Below, piece after piece: positions 33,901-45,066 of a DNA stretch of 64,000 nt (positions are counted from its first letter, which is position 1; each line of letters begins with the position of its first letter). Position numbers and translations under genes: made by a program. The stretch covers positions 8,432,001-8,496,000 of the forward strand of contig NC_060025.1 in the NCBI RefSeq assembly GCF_021134715.1, in the 5' to 3' direction. The notes below the pieces were generated by a model. It saw only the letters and a program-made list of their open reading frames with translations. It had not been told where the DNA came from and did not search any database. The DNA comes from Daphnia pulex. Taxonomy: Eukaryota; Arthropoda; Branchiopoda; Diplostraca; Daphniidae.

Positions 33901-36900
33901 TATATATATATATTTGGAAGGGATTGATCCATCATCCAAAATCTATACAGGAACGACCCATTGACATCGTCGGAGAGAAGTTCTTTGCTGCTGTTGGTTG
34001 CATGGATGCTGTGCAAAAGATATATATATATATATATATTATATACACACAAAAGTTTGTTTCTTATATTATATATATGGCCGGAAAGAGAGGAGAAAAA
34101 GAAATGGAGAAGAAGAAAAAAAAAACTGAAAATCCATTACTCAATCACGACCTTTTAGTTGTTTGTTCCTGTATATTATTCTTACCGTTTTTCGTTCAGA
34201 CATAGATGTATTTACAGAGAGCTGCTGCAAGAAAGAAATAGGTAGGCTAATATTTCATTTTGTATGATGCAGTTAGACCTACATTTCTATATATTCGATA
34301 AATGATTACATACTTTTGAAATGATTGATAATCTCATGACGTAATCCCAATAAATATACCTATCACTGTATAACTTTTCTTTTCAATTTAGCGGTCTTTT
34401 TACTCCGAAATAAAGACTAAAAGCTGATGTAGGCTATGTCCGGTATAAACGAATGAATGGACACGAGAGAAAAAGCAAGTCTAATAACATAGGTAAAAAA
34501 AAAAGAACTCGGTTTCACCTCTAAACTGCAGCGCATTGAATTGAAACATGTTATTCGGGCTCTCTCTCTCTAATATTTGTCTAATCTCATATAGAATGGA
34601 TGCGGATGATTTATCAAAGAAAAAGTCGAGACAATAAAGGGATGAAGAATTATAGGAGCAATTATAGAAGCGAATCCATCAAGTCTAGAAACCTTTTCAT
34701 TCCACAGGAGACGATAAATGCATGTATCTGTACATATCTACGATGATGTATAATAACTACAGCACTGATCAGCATCACATTCATTCCCCAAAAGTTTAGA
34801 TCGTTCGCAAAAAAAGCTTTTGGTTCGTTATTAATATATATAGCGTCTCGGTGTGTTTATACACACACTTTTTTTCCGATAAATAAGTATCAAACATATA
34901 TCCTCTCTTCCATTCAGTTGAATCAAAAGAGATGTCCATTGATGACGGATAAAATGTATCAGCCCAGTCCCAGTCCAGCCCAGTCCCAGCAATGAATATA
35001 AATATCCATCGCGACAGATTGTACATTTCCCATCTATGATCTGTGACAAATATGTCTCCGGTCATCCAGCAAGCTGTCCCGGATGTATCTATATACTATT
35101 ATACTTTTCTTGCGTCGGATCGAAAACAATTGCACGCGTGGATTATTGTGAGCTATAGACGTTTTATGTGTACAACCTTTTTTATTTATCTTATTTTATT
35201 CCCCACAATTTTATACGTATACGAGACACGGTTTAGCTCTTCCTTTATATATAGGACGACGGAAGGTTAGATATAAAGAGCGCGCTGGCCCGCCCTTATT
35301 CTCTCCCTCTATATATTAGATTGATGATTCGGCAAAATAAAAACGGCAAACGTCATCACACAGACGCCGGGATGCAGTTTATTCTACATCATCAGCTGAT
35401 TTTTTTTTCTTCTTCTTTCTTATTTTTATTTCGAAACTGCACTGCTGGACTGATGGCCGTGAATCCAGTCGTTCGTGCGCTTGATGTGTGTTTATATATG
35501 TAGTACACATATATATAACGACCGTCGATAATAACCTGACCAATAACAGCAGCAGCACGCAGTTGCTGATGAAAATAAAAGAGACATCAAACTGATGTAC
35601 AGAGCGCGGTTGCTGGCGCTAATAGAAAGAAAAGAATGTGTACGTATAACATTATATCCGCATATCATGCTGTCTCGCTTGACTTTTTCTTTTTTCCTAT
35701 TTATTTATAGCGCCCGTAGTATAGTCTATAGTAGATTGTTGTATATGTCGGCCTATCGAGGTCGATGGTGTTGTTGTAAGCTGTTTATATCCCCCCGTCC
35801 GCTTTTTTGTGTGTGTGTCCGCAGTGTGTAAGGCGATTGCCCAGACCGAGAAAAATATAATAAAATAAAAAGAAACAAACACCCTTTTACATAATGTAAA
35901 GGCCTACAGAATATCCCCATTCGTCTCTCTGTATATACCTTTGTGTGCTATTATATAGCGAAAAGAGAGAGGAAATGTCCTGGAAAATCATCCGTGCAAT
36001 ATCCTCACACCGCATCCGCAGCAAAGGAATAATAGCCTAGAAAATATAATCCAAAGCAAAAACGCGGGCGGTGCCAGTTTTTTTTTGTTCCCTATTTCTC
36101 TCCCCATATAGAAATCCAATCCAATTTGCTATAGCTATTATGTACGTGTGGCAAACAAACGCCAATATAACACACACAGCCCAGCAGCAGCACACGGGGG
36201 CCTTGTGCTGTTGTGATTTGGACGCGTTTGGGGACGACCGAAAAGTCAACCGGCGCAGATTTAGGGCTTCCCTATATACGTGAGTATATATAGTGCAGTG
36301 TGTGCTGAGGGATGGTTTTTGATTCGATTTATGTTAGATATATATATATATATATATAGAAAAATATAGATTCTTTTTCTATTTTTTTTTACGGGCTCTT
36401 TTCTTCGGGCCCGCCCGACCCCAGTAGGCCCATCTAACACATTGGGTTTTGATTACATGCCAGTCGGGCCGTTGCACCCATCAGGACTTCCGTGCCTTTC
36501 ATCTGTGCTGTGCCTCCCTTATATAAGACAGGAGCGCACACAGGCGGTTTTTGTGTGTCGAGCTGTATGGCCTCGTAGATCCCGCGGGATTTTGTGCTGC
36601 GCGTCGCATCAAACTCCACCGCGCCCGATAAAAACGAGAAGAAGAAGAAGAAGAAGAACGAAAGAGTAGTTGAGCTCCCCCTGGTGTGTCGTGGCGCCAT
36701 CTCTTCTTTTTTATGGTTCTTGGGCAGCTGATGATATAACAAAATGGAATCAATAAGAAAGCAAATAAAAATCGGGAAAATTGTTAATTGTTTCTTTTCT
36801 TTTTTTTTTTTAAAAGCCAATCGAAATTCCGAGGGGAACCAATTGTGAAATTCGGCGATGCAAAACGAAACCCACCACATCGCCACTCATGGGAACTTGA

Positions 36901-37600
36901 GAAGGGAAGTTGTTTTATTTTTCTTGACAAAAAAAAATGTTAATTTGTTTCGTAATATTTTTGTGTTTGAATTTTCAACCTGATTATTCGCACTCATTGT
37001 TGTTGCATTTTAGCATGTAGTTGGAAATGTCACCGCTAGATGCGCCCTTTGCTTCAGTTGGAAATGGGAGATGGAAAACGTGTGTAGCTCGCCGGCCTAA
37101 TAGTTAAGTATAAGCTGTAGGTTCAGTTAAGTTCATTTCATTGGTTCATTGAAGCATCAACCATGCGAGTCGTGTCAATTGTTAATAGAGAATAGTTTAA
37201 AAAAAGGTTTATAATAATATCGACACGATATCCATAGTGGGAATAAATTCCATGTGGAAAGCCTTTCCATGAATTATTAAGTAAAGCAACTTGTCGTTTA
37301 GGACGGTTATGGAAAAAATTGGAAGTAACACAAGACGCTTTGTCATAGAGTCTATTGCCGTTTCGAACTTTCGATTCATTGTCTGGTTCAGCATTAATTC
37401 GTTGTGCGTTTGTGTAAATTGCATTGTGATGTAAAGTAAGTAGTTGAGATAGAGTGAATAATTGCTATCACATGATCACATCACAATCAAAATATCTAAT
37501 TGACCATTCATTTTTTCAACTTGAATCATAGATGGAGGGAAAAACATCCACTTGGAAAGACAAAGGAATTTGAGATTGACAATCCAAAATTTGGAGGTTC
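30991..37600. other. AT-rich, microsatellite-rich non-coding DNA
   Basis: About 6.6 kb without a supported gene. It has frequent TATATA tracts, for example 33899-33912, 34019-34040 and 36339-36358, plus CAGCAG and CT-rich runs. The many short ORFs are Tyr/Ile/Phe-rich translations of these tracts. It could include upstream control regions of mmd (inference). Confidence 0.6.
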
Positions 37601-37636
37601 ATATAATTCTTTGAGATTCCTGACTCGGGAGAAGTC

Positions 37637-38291
37637 ATGAACAAGCTGCTATTAAAGCCAAATAAAGTAAGTTCTTCCTTTTAATAGAATTATTCTGATT
37701 TTACGAAATCTTTTTCTTAACAGCCGAGATTTCTACTCGACAGGTCAATGAATGAGTTCTATACTGTCAGAAGTCAAGTCAATTACCCCAAGCTTCAAAC
37801 ACCCTACAGAAGGTATATCTTAACTCATACATGTGGGATAGTGCTAAGTCCGAAGTTGAGTAGCCATAGCTAATGAAACAAATTTGCTTTTTCCACACTG
37901 TGCAGTGGCTCAGAACAATAGGATGCACATTTCTCGTCAAATTTGCAGAATGCAGTCTTCCTGCTGGATTAGGTTGAGAAATTTAGGCAGGTGCCCATCC
38001 ATATCTTTAGAGAAAATAATGTGGCGGCGCGATCAACTCTCCTGGTCATCGTTTATTTTTTATTTTTATTAATAATGTAGAAAGGCAAAATGTTAACATT
38101 ACGAATTGGTTTGATTCATTTATTTATTCTACAGGTTTAGTCGATTAGCCAAACGTGAATGCGACAAGAGCAGATTTCCGTTCGACATGGGAAAACTGGA
38201 CTTACTATTTTCCATCGACTCAGCAATTTGGGACAGCCATGTTGGGGCAGTCATGTTTGAAATCAAGTTGAAGGATGGTCAGCTGGATTAG
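37637..38291 (+). CDS. Putative small spliced gene or gene remnant, unrecognised
   Basis: Three segments join in phase: 37637-37666 (ATG, donor AAA|GTAAGT), 37724-37812 (ttaacag acceptor, donor AGAAG|GTATAT, phase 2) and 38135-38291 (tctacag acceptor, stop TAG). The product would be about 91 aa, with FLLDRSMNEFYTVRSQVNYP, then LAKRECDKSRFPFDMGKLDL and HVGAVMFEIKLKDGQLD. No family is recognised. Upstream sequence is open in a different frame (37575-37640), which hints at a frameshifted remnant of something longer. It could also be non-coding RNA. Confidence 0.35.
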
Positions 38292-39065
38292 CAGGCTTGC
38301 TTGTATGGAACATCTAGAAAAGATGGAGAATAAAAGCTAGCTACTACTCCAACATGATTAAGGAGCTACTTGAGTTGGATTACTGCTGCTGATGCTGGAC
38401 GCGTCATTTAAAGGTATGACCTAGTTAAACTTCGGCTTTTGATGATCGAAAATTTTGCCAGTCAGACCACAGTCAACTATTATCAAGTTTTTTTATGGCA
38501 TTTTTATTCCTATTGTTTGGTAAGATTATTCTTGCTCCATATAGTCATCTCAGGTGAACTACTATGATTACAGGAAACTATTGATTACTCTAAGCGTTTA
38601 TTGTGATGGACTGACAGGTGGCAGCATGTTTTGATGGAGTTAGAGCATTCGACAATATTAGCCTAAACATAAACGTTAGAAAACGCTGCTTTTCTGGTTT
38701 CGTATTGACTTGAATATCGTATTGATTGAAGTTTCGCTAACCAATACGAAAAACAACACAATTTGTTCTGTGACACGTAAGAATAAGCTCGCCCTCTTTT
38801 ACTACTTACTAGCGACTGCGTTGCATATGCTCAAGCTTGTTAAACGGTTTTACAACGATTCGTTAGATTTTGTCTTAAATGTTTTGCGCTATGATTTAGA
38901 ATTATTTTTTTCAAGTAATCCTTATTTGGAGTAAAAAGTAATTTTGTATGTGTTATTACAGATAGTGCTACTAACTTATATCTTTAGGTTTAATACCCGA
39001 TTTTTGTTTTAACACTAAACGTTTTTCAATTTTTACAAATTTTTAATCACCAAGGAATAATCCAG

Positions 39066-39805
39066 CGGATCGCAATCTTCCCGGAAGTTGGAAATCATCC
39101 TCCAGTACTCAACTGTTTTCTGCTTGTACAATGTATAGTCCTGGAATCCCATTGGAGTATTGCACCACCACCAGTACAACGTTTCGGTAAGTCCTAACTT
39201 AGGGCTTATTTTGACCTAATTTATTCCGATTTTGATAATAACAACCGGACGGCACGCAATATGTCCCATAGGTGTGTTGCCCTCCTCGACTATCCCTCAA
39301 CAACTAAAAGAAAAGATATACAGGGATAAAAACGGGGCTATATTAGACCTATAACTTGTTGCTCTTTTGTATGGGAGATTATATCTTGTTCGTTTTTTCC
39401 CCTATACGTTCTTATAAACGACCAGAACAGACCAGAATTTTATTCTCTGGCTCTCGCAGTGCTTTTGTAACGATTTTCCCTATTGCTTATTTTCAAAAAG
39501 GAAAACAGAGGAGAAATGATAGAATGAAGGCTCGAAATATTGATGAGACAAGGTGTCAACTGTTCTCTCGCCAGCCTTTAGCGTCGTTATCAACATTAAA
39601 CCTCTTAGCGCATCTCCTCTGCCGAGTTAGTTAAAGGGTATTTAATGTCGTTCAAAAAAATTAAACAGGCTTTTTCGTTCATGGTTTGCCATCTCTCTTA
39701 CCGGTCTATTACAGCAGTAGCCAACGTTCGAGTACTACGGCGTACGAGAATGTCCCACGTCTTACGATGATAACAGATCTGACATCCCCAACGAATTTAT
39801 CTCAG
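39066..39805 (+). CDS. Possible two-exon fragment, strand uncertain
   Basis: Plus-strand segments 39066-39186 (strong donor CG|GTAAGT) and 39715-39805 (pyrimidine-rich acceptor, CTCAG|GTTATT) join in frame. They encode a Ser/Thr-rich stretch including PLEYCTTTSTTF, faintly like the Tyr/Thr-repeat family further right. The first segment is also open on the minus strand (LYWWWCNTPMGFQDYTLYKQ). No start codon was identified. Confidence 0.2.
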
Positions 39806-39922
39806 GTTATTTTTTTAAATGTTTAAAATGCCGCGCATATCAATTGTTAGTAGTGGAGTCGAAATTATGTAGCAAAAATCCATATTATTTATTGTGTTAT
39901 TTATGTAGTCATAATTTGAACT

Positions 39923-40651
39923 TTAAAGGTGAAAAGCTCCAACGACGCATCCGCACGATCCGGGCAACTTGAATTTTTCAATGGCGAAAGGGAAAGTGTA
40001 GTCTTTTGGGTTGTAGACCAAGAAGCGATGGAAAATATTTTTCTGGACGCACTTGGACTCGTAGCAGGACGGGACCAAGGGGCAGGTGGTTCCCACGACC
40101 ACGTCGCATTCTTCAATTCGAGCGGTTTGCGTGTACTTGATGCCGTAAGACTCGACGCCGTTGACGATGGTCCGCCACTTGCCGTCGACGTTGATGGCCC
40201 GGAAAGGACGGACGTAATCGGTGGAACTCGGGCAAAGGTAAATCTCGTCGTTTAACTTGTCCAATTCGTCGACTGAATTCTCAGTGTTGGCCAGTTTGTC
40301 CTTGTAGAAAGCCACGACGGCCTGGTAGTGTTGGTCCAGGGCTTGTTGCACTTCGTGTTGGGGATATTCAGAGTCTTCCAGGCACCAGGACTTGGTCGTG
40401 TTTTTGGCGCAGTGCGGAATCTCGACGTATTCGTACTTGGGCTGGGCACCGTAGGGAGGAGGAGCTTTGTAGTGGCTGGGCTCAGGATCGGAGAAAACGC
40501 CAATCACCATCAGCGAAGCAATAATCTGGGTTTTTAAAAAAGATTAATCATTCGTAGGTTTCTATTTTTCAGAAAATATTAACACCCGAATAATATTTCT
40601 CGATTAAAAACAATCAAAAACAAAACAACTTACAGTCAATTTGATGGACAT
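39923..40651 (-). CDS. Spatzle-like secreted cystine-knot protein (206 aa)
   Basis: Two exons: 40634-40651 (ATG, 6 codons, donor ACT|GTAAGT) and 39923-40525 (cccag|ATTATT to TAA). The joined start, MSIKLT then IIASLMVIGVF, is a signal peptide. The C-terminal domain shows the Spatzle/NGF-like cystine knot: YLCPSSTDYVRPFRAINVDG, KWRTIV, YTQTARIEECD, a CPLVPSCYESKCVQK block and a FKLPGSCGC end. Spatzle proteins are cleaved in the haemolymph and activate Toll-type receptors in immunity or patterning (family knowledge). The gene is head-to-head with a paralogue, 578 bp between start codons. Confidence 0.9.
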
Positions 40652-40705
40652 TCTGTTAGCCAGTGTTAGATATTTTATTTGTTTCAGTTATCTGCTCAGA
40701 ATACG

Positions 40706-40741
40706 ACTGATTCAAAAAACAAACCAGGAAAGCTTTATATA
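40706..40741 (-). promoter_or_regulatory. TATA box and TCAGT initiator of Spatzle-like gene 1
   Basis: On the minus strand TATATAAAG is at 40741-40733 and the arthropod initiator TCAGT at 40710-40706. The spacing from the first TATA base to the initiator A is 33 bp. This predicts a leader of about 57 bases. Confidence 0.7.
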
Positions 40742-41121
40742 CAAGTTTTGTCTTCACTGCTGCGTATGTTGCACCCTTTCCGTTCTGATTGGCTGACCAT
40801 CTCTATTTACGCGCGATAGGTAGAAATGAGGTGAACCGCAATTTGCCTAAACCAATTTAAATGTTACCTTATGCAATGCTGATGGAGTAATTCAAATTAT
40901 TTAGTGTGGTAATAACTTTGACGCGTAATCAACTAGTTGCTGTAGAGCTGTTGTGGTAATTGAGTTGCTTTCAATCACAATTGCAGCTTCCATTGGAAAC
41001 ATAAAGGAAAGTGAGTTCGTTCAGGTGAGAATAGGTTTACCACGAGTGAAACTGAAAATAAGTCGAAATAAGTAAACTCGACCGTCTGAATGGAGTGCAT
41101 TTTTCACTGAATTGGTGGAGA

Positions 41122-41159
41122 CGTATAAAAAACCCTCGTCCTTTGACTAATCTGCATCA
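41122..41159 (+). promoter_or_regulatory. TATA box and TCAGT initiator of Spatzle-like gene 2
   Basis: TATAAA at 41122-41127 and TCAGT at 41155-41159, about 35 bp apart. This predicts a leader of about 73 bases before the ATG at 41230. Confidence 0.7.
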
Positions 41160-41229
41160 GTTTGCAACTGATAATCAACAGTACAGCTTGTTAATTCACT
41201 CAGTTGCATTCACGAAAAGCACAATCGAA

Positions 41230-42123
41230 ATGAAAACTGTTATAGTAAGTTATAGCTTTATCGCAAATGGAAATAATAGTGCGATTAATTTATTCTACAA
41301 TCGATTGTTGATCAACCTCTTTAACGTCATCATAATTTCACAATTTTTAAATATTTACAGTTATGCATCAGTGCCATTTTGCTTGCTGGAGTGTTTGCCC
41401 ATCCAGAGGCAGCTGCTGAGCCCCAACAATATCCCAAACCAGCCTATCCAGCAGCTTATGGCCAGAAGTACAACAATTACTGCAACCCGCGAAAGGCACC
41501 AACCTGCGCCAAAACCGGCACTGAAACTTTTTGTCTGAAAGACACCGAATATCCGGAGAAAGAGGTCAAGGTATTAAGTTTAGTTCTCACTTTGATTCAC
41601 TTCTCAAACTGTTTCATTTACTTTTGTCTGATTGATTTCGATTCAGTACGCCATCGATTACGACCCGTTGGTGCTGAAGAAATACGCCGATGTTGCCGAT
41701 CAGTCGGCCGATAATTTGGTCGATGGACTGACCTCTTTGGCTGAGGCGCACTTCGACTACTCCAACTACAAAGGCAAATTCTTCGAGAAGGGCCACTGGT
41801 CTGGTGACGAGGGATACATCTGCCCTAGCGACGTTGTTTATGCTCGCCCACTCCGAGCAGTGAATGTCGATGGAGAATGGCGGGTCATCGTCCAAGAAAA
41901 CGCCTGGCCCGGATACACCCAGACTCAACGCGTCGAAAAATGTTTGTTCCCCGGTGCATCTTGTCGCACCTTGGCCCCTTGTTTCGGCAGCAAATGTCTG
42001 CAAAAATATGTTTACCAGCGGATGCTTTCCTTCGATCCCTGCGATCCCCAGAAGGGAATCTTCATCGACATCTACAAGTTGCCATCAGCCTGCTCTTGCC
42101 ACATTCCCGGTAAACTCCACTGA
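41230..42123 (+). CDS. Spatzle-like secreted cystine-knot protein, left-arm copy (233 aa)
   Basis: Three exons: 41230-41244 (MKTVI), 41361-41570 and 41647-42123, all phase 0. The joined N-terminus, MKTVI then LCISAILLAGVFA, is a signal peptide. A Pro/Tyr-rich pro-region carries CNPRKAPTCAKTGTETFCLK. The cystine-knot domain reads YICPSDVVYARPLRAVNVDG, EWRVIV, YTQTQRVEKC, then LAPCFGSKCLQKYVYQRML and a KLPSACSCHI end. It is a paralogue of the divergent neighbour, with the same cysteine spacing. A second copy of at least the third exon lies at 63529-64000 in the other palindrome arm. Confidence 0.92.
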
Positions 42124-43257
42124 CTAAATTAATTTTCCCGAATGAAATTCCTTCGTGATGTTCATTTAATTTAAAACTGTCATGTGGTACTTACGATGAT
42201 AACTTAACTCACACTTGTCTTAAAATAACATAACTTGAATCTATCAATTTGAATTTCTGCTCTTGTATTTCATTTGGTTGAAATTGTGAAATCTGAAGAG
42301 TATTATTACCAAATCATACCGAGGAATTTCAGAATAAAAATTGATAGGTTTGGCCTCCTCTAAAGAAAAGTTTTAAATATTTTATATTTGAAATTGAATT
42401 GAAAGAAGTAGGTAGCCAAGTTTTCGCCAATGTGTTCCAGGGTTCGATGGAGAAAAAAATGATTTAGTTCTTCGAAATTGTTTTCACTCCATTATTGACC
42501 CACTCGCGTACTGTATGGAATTTTAAAACATCAAACAATCTTCAATATCACTACCACAAGATTTTTAGGACTTATGCAACTCGGTAATATTTTTTAGAGC
42601 GAAAATAAATTTTATGTGTAGTTTAGTGGAATTCCTCAATTCACTTCTTAACCTCTGATTTATTTTTCGTGTGCTTACAGACTCAAATGGTGATTGACAG
42701 TAATGTGGAAACGCTGCATCAGCTCCTCCCAATAAAATGCCCGTAAAATGCATCGACAACCAGCAACAAAAGAAAGGTATAGCTAACTTAAAATTTTAAC
42801 TTTAACCCAAAATTTTTTAACTTAACTAACTTTAAAATTTCCTCGAAATCAAAATCGAGCAGCTTATTAATGCTAAAAATTCTGAATATTTCCCGGTAAG
42901 TCTTATCTGGTCCTGTTAAAAAATTGCTTGAATTTGTAATGGTTTCCTATTTTCACTAAGGGTGATGGGACGAGCATTTCGAAGACAAGTTATTTACTAT
43001 TTCGTTTCTTTCAACAATGGAGCGAATAAGGAGTCAACACAATAATTTTCGTAAGAGATCTTTAAAAAAATGTTTATTGATAGCATCCAGAATGCATTAT
43101 TGATTAAGTATAGTTATTCTATTAGAATAATTTTATAGTCATTCTCAGTTCAATTATTCTTCCTCTTCGGGTCATATTTTTTCATGTCAAACTTCCTGAA
43201 CCATTTCCTCTTCTCTTTTAACCTCTTCCAGTTCCTTCTCTCCCTTCCAGTATATCT
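42124..43257 (+). other. Non-coding spacer in left arm with possible spliced transcript
   Basis: No convincing gene. A plus-strand segment with a good acceptor (gtgcttacag, ending 42680) and donor (GAAAG|GTATAG), and another ending CCCG|GTAAGT near 42895, look like exons of a transcript without a long open frame. The mirror image is at about 57150-58100. Confidence 0.3.
42333..42338 (+). terminator. Poly(A) signal candidate of Spatzle-like gene 2
   Basis: AATAAA lies about 210 bp after the stop codon. No competing closer canonical signal was seen. Confidence 0.4.
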
Positions 43258-43929
43258 CTAACCACTCCTCCGTTGCAATACTACAGATCCATTTCTTGCG
43301 GTTTTACGGCAGACAACAACAAAAGAAAAACCAAAGGGTATTTCTGCATATCTTTTTCCAGGAAATCTTGTTTGAAGATTTTTTGGCCTGCTTATAGGTG
43401 TCCGTTCTTCTTTCCCGCCACCAGTAAGACCTTCTGATTGTGGTTTTTCAGCAGCGACCGGAAGCTTTGGAGCCTCAGCGGAAGTCGCCTTGGACGAAGA
43501 TATTTCCGGTACCGTGGACGGTTTACCTAAAGCCTCTGCTGGTCTGGCTACAGAGTTTTGGGCAACAGCCGGTACAATTTTTGGTGGTATTGGTACCGGT
43601 CCGTTCGATCTGGCCGGAAAAATACTCTTGGAAGTTGCAGGGCTTTTTTGTGGAGAGGATGATCCCTGACTGACTGGAGTAACTGATTCAGATGTTGCTG
43701 TTATCGGAGATGGTTTAACAGGAGCTGCCGATTTGTCTTCAGATGCTGGGCTAACATGTTCCGTTTTGGGGGAAGCGGGAGCCACTTTAGGTCTGGGAGG
43801 AGCCGGAATCGTTTTCTTAGTAGGAACTAGTCTGGCAGCCGGGGCTGGTTTTACAAGAATCTTTTTGGGATCTGGTATTGATGGTAAATTTGCCGGTGGT
43901 GGCGTAGGTGAATCATTACTTTTTTTCAT
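43258..43929 (-). CDS. Proline-rich disordered protein, left-arm copy
   Basis: A 223-codon frame starting MKKSNDSPTPPPANLPSIPD. It is rich in Pro, Ser, Ala and Lys, with many short PxxP-type stretches (for example KKTIPAPPRPKVAP). It has no signal peptide and no recognised domain. A TATA-like tract (TCTATATATGA on the minus strand) lies about 50 bp upstream. Near the C-terminus the coding signal seems to switch frames, so the true end may differ. The right-arm copy at 56344-57015 encodes the same protein. Confidence 0.55.
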   Translation of the reverse strand: MKKSNDSPTPPPANLPSIPDPKKILVKPAPAARLVPTKKTIPAPPRPKVAPASPKTEHVSPASEDKSAAPVKPSPITATSESVTPVSQGSSSPQKSPATSKSIFPARSNGPVPIPPKIVPAVAQNSVARPAEALGKPSTVPEISSSKATSAEAPKLPVAAEKPQSEGLTGGGKEERTPISRPKNLQTRFPGKRYAEIPFGFSFVVVCRKTARNGSVVLQRRSG

Positions 43930-44492
43930 TTTTGATAAGTAATACTCTTTAGAATTTTATGTTTTCTTCATCATATATAGAGGAGAACATCCGTTAGCGA
44001 TCTGGCAAGATTTCAAACACACTCGATTTACTAGATATTAACATAATTTCATTAAATTTCTTCGCCAAAATAATCTTCAGCTGATTATCATGTATTTTCA
44101 AATATTGTTCAAACATGAGAGCAATTTTTTGTGGTACAGAAATGTTTAAATGTCATAATAATTACCCAACTTTGTTTTTTGTTGTGGCTGTTTTTACTTC
44201 GGTTTAGAAGGCAACCCAGCTAAGAGTTAGGTAGAGTTTTATTTCTTACAGGTAAATTTGTGTAAATTTGTAAATAACATAGATAATTTCCTTGTCCCAT
44301 TGCTGCTCAGAGTTTCAGTGACATGAAGAGTGTGAAGTGCACCTGCAATGTGTATGTACATGTACCAGATCTGTACATGAAAACATATATGTACATGAGT
44401 ACAGATGTATAATAGGAAACAATTTTATTTTTTGAATCCATACAGCCAATAATCATTTTATTCTTTCCAACAGATGTGCAAACACGAATGTT

Positions 44493-44980
44493 ATGAATTT
44501 CGTTTTGGGGTCAATGGAGTTGGCGCTGGTTGCCGTTACTGGCCTTTTGCGACGTCTTGATATCAGTTTGGATTGGAATAATAGCTCTGGACTCTGGGGA
44601 ATCCTCACTTATACTCGAGGTAACTTTGCAGTCAACATATGTGAGGAGTTTTAGATTCGTTACATTTTAAGATTTTTTGCATATTTTCGTTGTGTTTTTT
44701 GCAAGTTTGTCTTTACGAACGCTTGAAGGTCACGAGAAACATTACGTAAAACTGGCATGTGGTGGTTTAGAGGTTGGGTGAGAACGACACGTGTTTCAAC
44801 ATTATCAAGCAGGTACAATAACCGAAAGGGTTAAGCTATTTGGTATTCATTTTGATATTGGTTTTTGTCGTTTTTGTAGACCCATCCCCAGCAACGTCAC
44901 CTGCAGAAGGAAAGGCCAGTTTGCATTTCAATCGAAGGTCATGGAGATCATTATGTAAAACCTTTCATGCAGTGGTGTAG
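44493..44980 (+). CDS. Small spliced ORF, left-arm copy (75 aa, unrecognised)
   Basis: Exon 44493-44619 (MNFVLGSMELALVAVTGLLR, then LDISLDWNNSSGLWG, donor CGAG|GTAACT) joins in phase to 44880-44980 (tttgtag acceptor). The second exon encodes a basic stretch ending in TAG. The open segment may begin earlier, at an acceptor ending 44473. The hydrophobic start resembles a signal or membrane anchor. A ~120-bp block in the intron is duplicated in exon 2. Function unknown. Confidence 0.3.
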
Positions 44981-45066
44981 AGGTTGGGTGAGAACGGGAC
45001 CTTTCGCATCATTATCAAGAAGGTAAAATAACCGCAAGGCTTAAGAGGAGGGGTGAGAAAAAGTCG

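Noticed and set aside
33899-36360. TATATA tracts as promoter clusters
   Set aside because: Simple-sequence AT repeats without initiators or adjoining reading frames.
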